From positions 1 to 8,485 of the forward strand of contig JAOTSL010000134.1 of assembly GCA_029864945.1 (NCBI GenBank): 8,485 nt of DNA. Direction: 5' to 3'. The DNA comes from Gammaproteobacteria bacterium (lineage in GTDB: Bacteria > Pseudomonadota > Gammaproteobacteria > S012-40). Made by a program: the position numbers and the translations under genes. Positions 1-6,281 of this stretch are shown one piece after another. Below the pieces are notes generated by a model, which had not been told where the DNA came from, searched no databases, and saw nothing but the letters and a program-made list of their open reading frames with translations. Numbering within the stretch: the first letter of the stretch is position 1; each line of letters begins with the position of its first letter.

Positions 1-1
1 C

Positions 2-178
2 CTAGAAGAGACACGCCTAATTCGAATTTATGCTAACGAGGGATATCACAACATTCATTCTTCGCTAAAAGAGCAGGATATCACTGGTTATGACTGGGAA
101 GAAGATCTACAGATGGCAGAAACAGCATTGCGTGCTAAACAAGAAATGAAAAACAGGGGATTCCCTGCGCAGTTTTAA
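2..178 (+). CDS. C-terminal end of an unrecognised protein (partial)
   Basis: An open frame enters from the left edge and ends at TAA 176-178, giving the last 58 residues of a protein whose start lies outside the window. The visible part is hydrophilic, with a tyrosine/histidine-containing stretch (YANEGYHNIHSSL), then an acidic segment (GYDWEEDLQMAE), a likely amphipathic helix, and the ending RGFPAQF. There is no membrane segment. I do not recognise the family. The frame is open throughout, and a strong terminator hairpin begins 27 bases after the stop, which supports a real gene end. It converges with the Sel1-repeat gene. Confidence 0.7.
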   Translation, partial: LEETRLIRIYANEGYHNIHSSLKEQDITGYDWEEDLQMAETALRAKQEMKNRGFPAQF

Positions 179-205
179 CGTAGTGATTTAGCCTAGGCTA
201 TTCCG

Positions 206-246
206 ACAATAAAAAAGGGAATGTTAACCATTCCCTTTTTTATTGT
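206..246. terminator. bidirectional intrinsic terminator
   Basis: A perfect inverted repeat has arms 206-223 and 229-246 (18 bp) around a 5-base loop TTAAC. The core GGGAATG/CATTCCC is flanked by six A on the left and six T on the right, so either strand gives a hairpin followed by a U-run. It lies between the convergent gene ends at 178 (+) and 252 (-) and can serve both. Confidence 0.9.
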
Positions 247-251
247 ACGTG

Positions 252-1076
252 TTATTGCTCTAGCGCAAATTCAGCCTTATGTACCGAAACTTCTTTTCCT
301 GAACTACTCTTATCCATTTTTGCTAACGTTGCTTGCAGTTCTTCTTTCGCATCATATGCATCTTTAACTCCAGCGTTTGACGCAGCTGTATACCAGCTTA
401 AAGCAAGTTCGAAGTTTTTATCTGTGCCTTCACCATTTAAATACATATTGGCAAGATAGTACTGCGCCATAGCAAAACCCTGGTTAGCAGCCTGGTCATA
501 CCAATAAAAAGATTGAAATAAATCTTTGGCAACACCTACCCCATTTAAATACATAATGGCCAGATTATATTGTGCTTTCACAAAACCATTTCGTGCAGCT
601 TTTTCATAATAGAAATATGCTTTTGCTGCATCGGCTTCGACTCCTCTGCCCATTCTATAGAGGTTTGCCACATTAAATTGAGCAGATGCATAGTCCTTAT
701 CTGCCGCACTCTTAAACCAGACAAAAGCGGCTTTAAAATCTTGCTCCACACCCGTCCCTGATGTGTACATTTGGCCGAGGTCTATTTGAGCTGGTGCGAA
801 ATGTTTTTTTGCCGACTCCATCAAATAAAAAGCCGCTTTTTCATTATCTCTAGGAACACCTTTTCCATCACGGTATTGTCGCCCTAACACATACAACGCC
901 TTGGCATCACCATGCTTAGCCTGAGTCTTAATTTTTTGCTTATAAATAGAAAACGCCGCACTTGAATCTGATGAGCCCGAAAGGCTAAGAGCTGAGGAAG
1001 AATAGAAACATACAATAATGCTAAAAAGAAAAATTAATACGGCAGAAAAAGATCTGTTTTTATAATAGGAGCGCAT
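252..1076 (-). CDS. secreted Sel1-like repeat (SLR/TPR-type) protein
   Basis: The 274-residue protein starts with a basic N-terminus and a hydrophobic stretch (about residues 11-30) that looks like a Sec signal peptide, so it is probably periplasmic. No lipobox cysteine is seen. From about residue 58 to 237 there are five consecutive 36-residue Sel1-like repeats, with the family hallmarks A.Y.LG..Y..G.GV..D...A..WY..AA..G.. and a degenerate sixth unit. The C-terminus is a charged tail. Sel1 repeats form helical solenoids that act as protein-binding scaffolds. The partner here cannot be told, and no catalytic domain is present. The ATG is preceded by an AAGGA Shine-Dalgarno with 8-base spacing, which supports this start. 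It is transcribed alone, divergently from the permease-molybdenum operon. Confidence 0.9.
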   Translation of the reverse strand: MRSYYKNRSFSAVLIFLFSIIVCFYSSSALSLSGSSDSSAAFSIYKQKIKTQAKHGDAKALYVLGRQYRDGKGVPRDNEKAAFYLMESAKKHFAPAQIDLGQMYTSGTGVEQDFKAAFVWFKSAADKDYASAQFNVANLYRMGRGVEADAAKAYFYYEKAARNGFVKAQYNLAIMYLNGVGVAKDLFQSFYWYDQAANQGFAMAQYYLANMYLNGEGTDKNFELALSWYTAASNAGVKDAYDAKEELQATLAKMDKSSSGKEVSVHKAEFALEQ

Positions 1077-1114
1077 TAAAAATTTCCTTCAATAATTAAT
1101 ATCATTTGTAGCAT

Positions 1115-1144
1115 CTTATAGAGTCATCATTTACCCAGTCTTAA
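1115..1144 (-). promoter_or_regulatory. candidate sigma-70 promoter of the Sel1-repeat gene
   Basis: On the minus strand, TTAAGA (1139-1144, 4 of 6 to the -35 consensus) lies 18 bases from TATAAG (1115-1120, 5 of 6 to the -10 consensus). The predicted leader is about 30 bases and contains the AAGGA ribosome binding site. This was found by eye in AT-rich DNA, where chance matches are common. Confidence 0.35.
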
Positions 1145-1247
1145 TTAAAAACTAAACTCAATCCAGAGTATAAATAGTGCTATTATTTCAATACATTAAC
1201 TTTCAATATTAAATACAGTTGTAGCTGTTAAGCGTGCTTATATTTTG

Positions 1248-1277
1248 TTCCAGAAATGACCGTAGTCCGCATATAAT
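1248..1277 (+). promoter_or_regulatory. candidate promoter of the MFS-mobA-mobB-moeA operon
   Basis: A perfect -10 box TATAAT at 1272-1277 lies 18 bases after a poor -35 (TTCCAG, 1248-1253). If used, transcription would start near 1284 and leave a leader of about 125 bases. The weak -35 could mean an activator is needed, or that the true promoter lies elsewhere in the intergenic region. Confidence 0.3.
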
Positions 1278-1408
1278 GCAGGGAATATAGACGTATGTGA
1301 CCGATTGAGTACGTAATACGGCCATTTGCGGGGCAAAAGATAAGTGCTCTGAATAATTACATTCATTCTAAACAACTGTTTATAACACACACCGTCGAGC
1401 AAGCGCAT

Positions 1409-2677
1409 ATGATAAAGAAACGGGAAATATTTGGCTGGGCCATGTTTGATTTTGCCAATTCCGGCTACACCACCGTCGTACTCACGGCAATATTTAACAC
1501 CTATTTTATAGCCGTAATTGCAAAAGATATTGAGAATGGAGCTGCAACATTACTGTGGACAATTACCATCGCTATCGCCAATGCCATTGTTTTATTTGCA
1601 TCTCCTCTTTTGGGTGCAATAGCCGATTTCAGCTGTAACAAAAAACGATTTTTATTTATTTCTACCTTCTTCTGCACTGTTTTCACAGCACTATTATTTT
1701 TCACAGGACCAGGAGATATTTTATTGGCTTGCAGCCTGATCATTCTTTCCAGTTTAATGTTTTATATTGGTGAAAGCCTCATTGGTGCTTTTTTACCGGA
1801 AATATCCAGCAATGAAAACATTGGCAAGATCTCAGGTTATGGTTGGGCACTTGGATATATTGGTGGCTTGATTGTTTTAGGTATATGTCTCGTTTATGTA
1901 AACTCCGCAAAAACAGCGGGACTTTCAGCCGAAGAGTTCGTACCTGTCACCATGCTTATTGTAGCAGCCTGCTTTGCTGTCGCCGCCCTACCAACATTTT
2001 TTTTACTAAAAGAACGCTGCATTAAGAAAGAACTTACCCCAAAACAAAGCCTGTTTAAAACCGGCTACAAACGTTTACAAAATACATGGCGTCATAGTCA
2101 TCAATATCAGGACTTGTTTCGCTTTCTTATTTGTCTCTTCACATACCACTGTGGCATCAATACCGTTATTGTCATTGCAGCCATATACGCCCAGGAGGTA
2201 ATGCAATTTACGACGGAGGACACCATTTTATTGATATTAATCGTGAATATTTCAGCTGCAGCAGGCGCATTTGCGTTTGGTATTATTCAAGACCGAATAG
2301 GCGTTAAGAAAACTCTTTCGTTCACCCTTTGCATCTGGATTTTGGCAATGCTACTAGCCTTTTTTACCACATCGCTAGGTTGGTTCTGGTTTGTTGCAAA
2401 TCTTATCGGGATTGCATTGGGATCAAGTCAAAGTGCTGGTCGTTCTATGATTGGCTTGTTCTCACCTGCACATCACAACGGTGAATTTTTTGGTTTATGG
2501 GGCCTCGCAATACGACTGGCAGCTATTGTTGGGCCCATTAGTTACGGCTTGATGGCTTATGCAACAAAAGGAGACCATCGCCTCGCCTTACTAAGCACTA
2601 TATTATTTTTCATTATCGGTTTAATTTTATTGAGCAGAGTTGATGAGAATAGAGGCAAACAGGCAGCGCTAAATTAA
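1409..2677 (+). CDS. MFS transporter, Atg22/UMF-like family
   Basis: The 422-residue inner-membrane protein has about 12 hydrophobic segments. The N-terminus (FGWAMFDFANSGYTTVV) is typical of the Atg22-like/UMF branch of the major facilitator superfamily and supports the ATG at 1409, although its Shine-Dalgarno is weak. Other family marks are the loop motif GAIADFSCNKKR (residues 69-80, MFS motif A position), AFLPEIS...GYGWALGYIGG (127-153), a second motif-A-like GIIQDRIGVKK (291-301), and GSSQSAGRSM with EFFGLWGL (338-366). The length is normal for bacterial members. The bacterial family has no well-settled substrate. Its stop codon shares a base with the mobA start (TAATG), so it is expressed with the molybdenum cofactor genes. 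Transport of something related to that pathway is possible but is only inference. Confidence 0.9.
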   Translation: MIKKREIFGWAMFDFANSGYTTVVLTAIFNTYFIAVIAKDIENGAATLLWTITIAIANAIVLFASPLLGAIADFSCNKKRFLFISTFFCTVFTALLFFTGPGDILLACSLIILSSLMFYIGESLIGAFLPEISSNENIGKISGYGWALGYIGGLIVLGICLVYVNSAKTAGLSAEEFVPVTMLIVAACFAVAALPTFFLLKERCIKKELTPKQSLFKTGYKRLQNTWRHSHQYQDLFRFLICLFTYHCGINTVIVIAAIYAQEVMQFTTEDTILLILIVNISAAAGAFAFGIIQDRIGVKKTLSFTLCIWILAMLLAFFTTSLGWFWFVANLIGIALGSSQSAGRSMIGLFSPAHHNGEFFGLWGLAIRLAAIVGPISYGLMAYATKGDHRLALLSTILFFIIGLILLSRVDENRGKQAALN

Positions 2678-3282
2678 TGCAATACACGATAGAAGACATT
2701 ACCGTAATTATATTGGCTGGCGGTCAAGGAAAACGGCTTGGCAACCAAAATAAAGGCCTTCTCAAGCTAAATGGCGAAACATTTGTATCTCATTTACTAA
2801 AAAAGATGTCGAAACAGTCTGCATCACAAATTATCAGTGCGAATAATGACATTTCACTATATAAACAATTCAACAAAACCATTGTAGAAGATCAGGTAGA
2901 TAATTATCAGGGGCCGTTATCAGGCATTATCAGTTGTAAACCCCATGCAAATACAGCACTGGTATTAACAATCCCCTGCGATTCGCCACTAGTGCCAGCC
3001 AATCTATCCCAACGCTTGCTAGACACTTACAACCAACACTCTTCAACAAAGCTATGCGTAGTTCATGACGGAAGTATGCTTCAAAACCTGTTTATGCTAT
3101 TTGATAAGAGTTTATTAAATGATATGGAAGACTATTTTCAGAAAGACCAAAGACAAGTTCGTGCATGGATAAACCGACATGACTATGAAGCTGTAAATTT
3201 TTCAGATCAGGCATTACATTTCACTAACGTTAACGATGAAGCAAGCTTTCAAAGGCTTCTCAGCCTGGAACAAAGCCAATAA
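2677..3282 (+). CDS. mobA: molybdenum cofactor guanylyltransferase MobA
   Basis: MobA uses GTP to attach GMP to Mo-molybdopterin, giving the guanine dinucleotide cofactor needed by DMSO-reductase-family enzymes; it acts in the cytoplasm. The 201-residue protein has the usual length and a nucleotidyltransferase Rossmann fold. It shows the N-terminal nucleotide loop ILAGGQGKRLG (12-22), the conserved lysine in NKGLLKLNG (25-33), EDQVDNYQGPLSG (71-83), the metal-binding aspartate in PCDSPLVP (100-107), VHDG (129-132) and the C-terminal FTNVND (182-187). The residue before the conserved lysine is Asn rather than the usual Asp. The ATG overlaps the permease stop as TAATG and has no strong ribosome binding site, so translation is probably coupled. 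The same TAATG overlap joins it to mobB. Confidence 0.95.
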   Translation: MQYTIEDITVIILAGGQGKRLGNQNKGLLKLNGETFVSHLLKKMSKQSASQIISANNDISLYKQFNKTIVEDQVDNYQGPLSGIISCKPHANTALVLTIPCDSPLVPANLSQRLLDTYNQHSSTKLCVVHDGSMLQNLFMLFDKSLLNDMEDYFQKDQRQVRAWINRHDYEAVNFSDQALHFTNVNDEASFQRLLSLEQSQ

Positions 3283-3830
3283 TGCGTTCTTTGAAGAAGT
3301 ACCCACCTATCATAGGCTTTGCTGCCTGGAGCGGTACGGGTAAAACCACACTGTTTGAAAAAATAATTCCTTTACTATCAAACAGTGGATTACGCGTTGC
3401 GATTGTTAAACATGCACATCATGATTTTGATATTGATCATCCAGGTAAAGACAGTTTTCGCCTAAGAAAAGCCGGTGCAATTGATACCATTGTGGCATCA
3501 GCTAATCGCTGGGCATTGATCCACGAAAATATAGAAAACCTAAAAGAACCTAATTTATATGCATTGCTAGATCAAATCAATTCACATCAGCTAGATTTAA
3601 TACTTGTTGAAGGCTTCAAACATGAGCCAATTCCCAGAATTGAATTATATCGAAGCGAGTTACTCAAACCTCTGCTTTATCCTGACGATAAAGAAATAAT
3701 TGCAATTGCAACAGACTGCAGTGATAAAATATCTCATTCTATTACGCAATTAGACATAAATAATCCAGATAAAATCGTTGAATTTATACAGCACTACATT
3801 TCTCTTATTCAAATACAGGTGTCTACGTGA
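3282..3830 (+). CDS. mobB: molybdopterin-guanine dinucleotide biosynthesis adaptor MobB
   Basis: MobB is a GTP-binding protein of the P-loop class that assists MobA; it is not strictly required in Escherichia coli. The 182-residue sequence resembles the enterobacterial protein throughout. It has the Walker A region FAAWSGTGKTTL (13-24), KHAHHDFDIDHPGKDSFRLRKAGA (from about 43 to 66), the segment IVASANRWAL (70-79), and a Walker-B-like LDLILVEGFKHE (104-115). No key residue appears missing. Its start overlaps the mobA stop (TAATG), and its TGA stop lies inside the moeA start (GTGA). It is a stand-alone MobB, not fused to MobA or MoeA as in some bacteria. Confidence 0.95.
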   Translation: MRSLKKYPPIIGFAAWSGTGKTTLFEKIIPLLSNSGLRVAIVKHAHHDFDIDHPGKDSFRLRKAGAIDTIVASANRWALIHENIENLKEPNLYALLDQINSHQLDLILVEGFKHEPIPRIELYRSELLKPLLYPDDKEIIAIATDCSDKISHSITQLDINNPDKIVEFIQHYISLIQIQVST

Positions 3831-5083
3831 GCAATTCAAAACAAACAACTACATGTCAGGATGAGTACGATCCAAATTCACTGGATGTGATCGAAGCAAG
3901 AAAAAGAATTAAACAAATGCTGACGACTGCTACTGAAACAGAAAATATTGCCATACGTGAAGCCCTTGATCGCACCCTGGCAGAAGATGTTCTTTCAAGT
4001 ATTAACGTTCCTGCCTATACAAATTCTGCAATGGATGGATATGCTATCGCTGGAGACGATATTGAAAACATCAAATTATTTTCACTTGTAGGAACAGCCT
4101 TAGCCGGAAAACCCTATAATAACAGCGTTAAAAGTGGTGAATGCATTCGCATAATGACCGGCGCACCTATTTGTAAAGGTGTTGATACCGTCATAATGCA
4201 AGAACATGTTGAGGTCAATGCTGATCAAATATCGCTTTTAGGTACTCATAAAGTAGGACAGAATGTTCGTGAAAAAGGAGAAGATCTGGCACAAGGGTCT
4301 CCAGCTATTTTTGCCGGTCGCCGCTTAACACCATCAGATATTGGTCTACTTGCATCACTCGGCATATCAAAAGTTAATGTTATACGCAAAATTCGTGTCA
4401 CCATACTATCGACCGGAGACGAACTTAAAAACGTTGGTGAAGTATTGGGTGAAGGGCAAATTTACGATAGTAATCGTTATACAATATATTGCATGTTACA
4501 TCGAATAGGTGTCGATATTACCGACCTAGGTATCATAAAGGACAACCCAGAAGATATACGCACTGCATTTGAACACGCATCAAAAAATGCCGATGTGATC
4601 ATTACCAGTGGTGGCGTCTCTGTTGGCGATGCAGATTTCGTAAAACAAACGTTAGAAGAATTGGGTACGGTGAATTTCTGGAAAATTGCAATGAAACCCG
4701 GACGCCCGCTTGCTGTTGGCCAAATAAAAAATGCCTACTTTTTTGGCCTACCAGGCAATCCAGTCTCTGCAATGGTTACGTTTTACCAATTTATACAACC
4801 TGCAATACGTGAAATTATGGGACAAACTCACTTTGAAAACCCGTCGATTCAATTAAAATGCATTTCAAAACTTAAAAAGCGACCAGGTCGGATTGAGTTT
4901 CAACGAGCTACGATTATTACCAGTGAAACAGGAGAGAAAGTAGTAAAAACCACCGGCAACCAGGGATCACATGTACTTAGTTCGATGAGCGAAGCAAATT
5001 GTTTTATCATTTTACCCATGGAATCGGGTAATGTTGAGGTAAATAGCCTCGTCGAAGTGCAACCTTTTGATGGATTACTTTAA
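3827..5083 (+). CDS. moeA: molybdopterin molybdenumtransferase MoeA
   Basis: MoeA inserts molybdate into adenylylated molybdopterin in the cytoplasm. The 418-residue protein has the normal length and domain order: an N-terminal region with NSAMDGYAI (66-74) and RIMTGAPICKGVDTVIMQEH (108-127); VREKGEDL (147-154) and LTPSDIGLLASLG (167-179); the MoaB/MogA-like molybdopterin-binding domain with STGDEL (195-200), GQIYDSNR (210-217), TSGGVSVGDADF (260-271), KPGRPLAVG (290-298) and GLPGNPVSA (307-315); and a C-terminal beta domain from about 340. The acidic residues expected for metal and substrate handling are present. The start is GTG at 3827, overlapping mobB by four bases (GTGA), with AGGTG five bases upstream as ribosome binding site. 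The next in-frame Met is residue 31, which would cut into the fold. It is the last gene of the operon; no strong terminator follows directly. Confidence 0.96.
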   Translation: MSNSKQTTTCQDEYDPNSLDVIEARKRIKQMLTTATETENIAIREALDRTLAEDVLSSINVPAYTNSAMDGYAIAGDDIENIKLFSLVGTALAGKPYNNSVKSGECIRIMTGAPICKGVDTVIMQEHVEVNADQISLLGTHKVGQNVREKGEDLAQGSPAIFAGRRLTPSDIGLLASLGISKVNVIRKIRVTILSTGDELKNVGEVLGEGQIYDSNRYTIYCMLHRIGVDITDLGIIKDNPEDIRTAFEHASKNADVIITSGGVSVGDADFVKQTLEELGTVNFWKIAMKPGRPLAVGQIKNAYFFGLPGNPVSAMVTFYQFIQPAIREIMGQTHFENPSIQLKCISKLKKRPGRIEFQRATIITSETGEKVVKTTGNQGSHVLSSMSEANCFIILPMESGNVEVNSLVEVQPFDGLL

Positions 5084-5430
5084 TAAGCTATTTAGTATCA
5101 GCCCATAAACAAGGATATTTTTCCAAAACCAAGGTGCACTGGATTCGAAAAACAAACTACCCCATGAATGGGCATAAATAGAACAATGGAGTAGCAGTTG
5201 TCGAATATATACTATGTATATGAATATTTGAAAAAACACTAAACCCAGAACTGGAAGAAATGGACCATTTATAGATGGGCACTATTTAGTAAGCAATTCA
5301 ATTTAGATCATGTCTCAACAATTCACTAAAAAAGAGATGTATACCGCTTGACGTATAACAAAAAAGATAAAAACACCTAATTATAAGAATTCGTCTTAAA
5401 TATTTGTCCGTTTTTAATAATTAAAACAAC
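5084..5430. other. AT-rich intergenic stretch with no recognisable gene
   Basis: About 350 bases lie between the end of moeA and the terminator hairpins of the convergent histone-like gene. I see no open frame with coding character, no RNA gene and no clear terminator close to the moeA stop. Only short palindromes occur, for example ATATAC/GTATAT around TAT at 5207-5221. It may be the decayed remains of a former gene, but nothing identifiable is left. Confidence 0.5.
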
Positions 5431-5465
5431 AAAAAAGCCATTACCAAACGGTAACAGCTTTTTAT
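5431..5465. terminator. terminator hairpin, mainly for the histone-like gene
   Basis: The inverted repeat has outer arms AAAAAGC/GCTTTTT and inner arms TTACC/GGTAA, separated by a 2x2 mismatch (CA opposite CA), with loop AAAC. On the minus strand the hairpin is followed by TTTTTTGTTGTTT, a good U-tract for ending the gene whose stop is at 5504. On the + strand it is followed by a shorter T-run and could also stop transcripts from moeA. Confidence 0.7.
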
Positions 5466-5481
5466 TCTCCATCCTGGAGAA
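5465..5481. other. second small hairpin in the 3' region of the histone-like gene
   Basis: The perfect 7-bp inverted repeat TTCTCCA (5465-5471) and TGGAGAA (5475-5481) surrounds a 3-base loop. It lies between the stop at 5504 and the terminator hairpin. It lacks a U-tract after it on the minus strand, so it is probably not a terminator itself. It could protect the mRNA 3' end. A competing pairing of CTGGA (5474-5478) with TCCAG just beyond is also possible. Confidence 0.4.
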
Positions 5482-5503
5482 AAAAACTTCCAGTTTAAAG
5501 CTA

Positions 5504-6109
5504 TTAGCTAGCTGCAGAACTTGTAGCTACTGAAGATGCAACTGCTTTAGACTTTTTAGCAGGACGCTTCTTAGAAGTAGTTTTTTTACTCTTATTAGCC
5601 GACTTTGCTTTTGCAGCTGCTTTTTTAGCGAAATCTCTTTCCCATTTAGCAGTAAATGCATCAACAGCTTTCTTTTTAGCTAATTCTTTTGCTTTTTTAT
5701 CTGCAATCTCTTTAGCCTTAGCTTTTTTCGCTGCATCAACTGCTTTCTTCTTAGCTGCTGCGTCACGTTTTTTAGTTAAAGCCGCTTTCTTTTTAGCTGC
5801 TGCTGCTTTCTTTTTAGCCATGGCTGCAGATTTTTTAGCTGCGGCTGCAGATTTTTTAGCTACTGCTGCTGCCTTCTTCTTAGAAGCTGCTGCTTGTTTC
5901 GCTATTGCAGCAGATTTTTTCTTAGCTGCAGCTTCTTTCTTTTTAACTGCTGCTGCTTTCTTCTTAGCTGCAGCTTCTTTCTTTTTAACTGCTGCTGCTT
6001 TCTTCTTAGCTGCCAATGCTTTTTTCTTAGCCATTACACTTTGCTTAGATGCTGCAGATGATGTTGCAGCTTTGCTACTTGTCTTCTTAGTTGAAGTTTT
6101 ATTCGCCAT
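5504..6109 (-). CDS. lysine/alanine-rich histone H1-like protein
   Basis: The 201-residue, strongly basic protein is made almost wholly of Lys and Ala. After a Ser/Thr/Lys head (1-25), residues about 27-125 are heptad-like units such as KKKAAAV, KKKEAAA and AKKSAAA. These are followed by a more regular part with the only aromatic segment (AFTAKWERDF, 151-160) and a KKTTSKKRPAKKSK tail ending in Ser/Ala. Such proteins resemble the C-terminal tail of eukaryotic histone H1, bacterial Hc1/BpH1-type proteins and AlgP-like proteins, and are thought to bind and compact DNA without sequence preference. That role is inferred from composition. The ATG at 6109 is chosen because AAGGAG lies 10 bases upstream. 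An in-frame ATG at 6151 would add 14 residues but has no such site and falls within the likely promoter. Direct DNA repeats lie inside the gene. Confidence 0.8.
   Translation of the reverse strand: MANKTSTKKTSSKAATSSAASKQSVMAKKKALAAKKKAAAVKKKEAAAKKKAAAVKKKEAAAKKKSAAIAKQAAASKKKAAAVAKKSAAAAKKSAAMAKKKAAAAKKKAALTKKRDAAAKKKAVDAAKKAKAKEIADKKAKELAKKKAVDAFTAKWERDFAKKAAAKAKSANKSKKTTSKKRPAKKSKAVASSVATSSAAS
5822..5861. repeat. 21-bp tandem repeat inside the histone-like gene
   Basis: Two copies of a 21-base unit starting GGCTGCAGATTTTTT at 5822 and 5843 are identical over 19 bases. They encode adjacent AKKSAA-type heptads on the minus strand. The frame is kept because the unit is a multiple of three. 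Confidence 0.8.
5919..6013. repeat. 42-bp perfect tandem repeat (2.3 copies) inside the histone-like gene
   Basis: Copies at 5919-5960 and 5961-6002 are identical over all 42 bases, and a third begins at 6003 with 11 matching bases before diverging. Each encodes 14 residues (two heptads of the KKKEAAA and KKKAAAV kind) on the minus strand. Identity at the DNA level, including wobble positions, points to recent duplication rather than protein-level selection alone. Confidence 0.9.
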
Positions 6110-6151
6110 TACCAGGTTGCTCCTTCTTGAGATCAAAAAATTTGACGGCAT

Positions 6152-6180
6152 ATAATCACAAAATTAAAAGAGATATGCAA
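6152..6180 (-). promoter_or_regulatory. candidate promoter of the histone-like gene
   Basis: On the minus strand TTGCAT (6175-6180) and GATTAT (6152-6157) are separated by 17 bases; both match the sigma-70 consensus only partly. The predicted start near 6145 leaves a leader of about 36 bases carrying AAGGAG, which fits the ATG at 6109 and not the one at 6151. Other A/T-rich hexamers nearby could serve instead. Confidence 0.3.
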
Positions 6181-6253
6181 TCGACTTCAATTAATTTACG
6201 TCATTATTTAGAAATAGTTTAGACTTTTTTTTCATTTTTGCCTAATTATTGTA

Positions 6254-6281
6254 AAAAAAATGCTTTTTTTTGCATTTTTTT
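6254..6281. terminator. A/T-rich hairpin, possible weak terminator
   Basis: Perfect 10-bp arms AAAAAAATGC (6254-6263) and GCATTTTTTT (6272-6281) surround a loop of eight T. The structure ends in a U-tract on either strand. It lies about 430 bases after the protease stop and upstream of the histone-like gene, so it might stop read-through from the protease. With only two G-C pairs it would be weak, and it could arise by chance in this A/T-rich stretch. Confidence 0.3.

Larger units (their letters stand above)
1077..1408. other. divergent intergenic region between Sel1 gene and MFS-mob-moeA operon
   Basis: This 332-bp region must hold the promoters of both divergent transcripts. No open frame with coding character or RNA gene was seen. 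On the + side there is a TATAAT at 1272-1277 and a weaker TATAAC at 1381-1386, both without a good -35 box. Short inverted repeats occur (ACGTA 1291-1295 with TACGT 1310-1314; TAAAC 1369-1373 with GTTTA 1378-1382), but none matches a regulator site I can name with confidence. I do not see a convincing FNR, ModE or Moco-riboswitch signature. Confidence 0.6.

Noticed and set aside
1291..1320. Inverted repeats ACGTA/TACGT and CGTAT/ATACG upstream of the permease as an operator.
   Set aside because: The arms are only five bases with gaps of 14 to 19. They match no known site and are expected by chance.
1843..2025. Short open frames inside the permease (1501-1743 minus, 1843-2025 plus), the Sel1 gene (570-761 plus) and the protease (7708-7977 and 8181-8396 plus).
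   Set aside because: All lie within well-supported genes in other frames and have no recognisable motifs or ribosome sites.
5348..5376. TTGACG at 5348-5353 as a -35 box of a promoter reading right.
   Set aside because: No acceptable -10 hexamer lies at 16-18 bases, and there is no + strand gene downstream.
5821..6020. Repeat-rich region considered as a CRISPR array or mobile-element repeat.
   Set aside because: Units are contiguous without spacers, in frame, and encode Lys/Ala heptads. They are internal coding repeats.
6110..6151. Longer start for the histone-like gene at the ATG 6149-6151.
   Set aside because: No Shine-Dalgarno precedes it and the extra 14 residues are unlike the rest. 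The ATG at 6107-6109 has AAGGAG at good spacing, and the candidate promoter overlaps the upstream ATG.
5820..6155. Open frame of 111 codons on the + strand, rich in Ala and Phe.
   Set aside because: It is the reverse of the Lys/Ala repeat gene: AAA/AAG and GCN codons read as TTT/CTT and NGC on the other strand. It has no ribosome binding site, and its composition is explained by the minus-strand gene.
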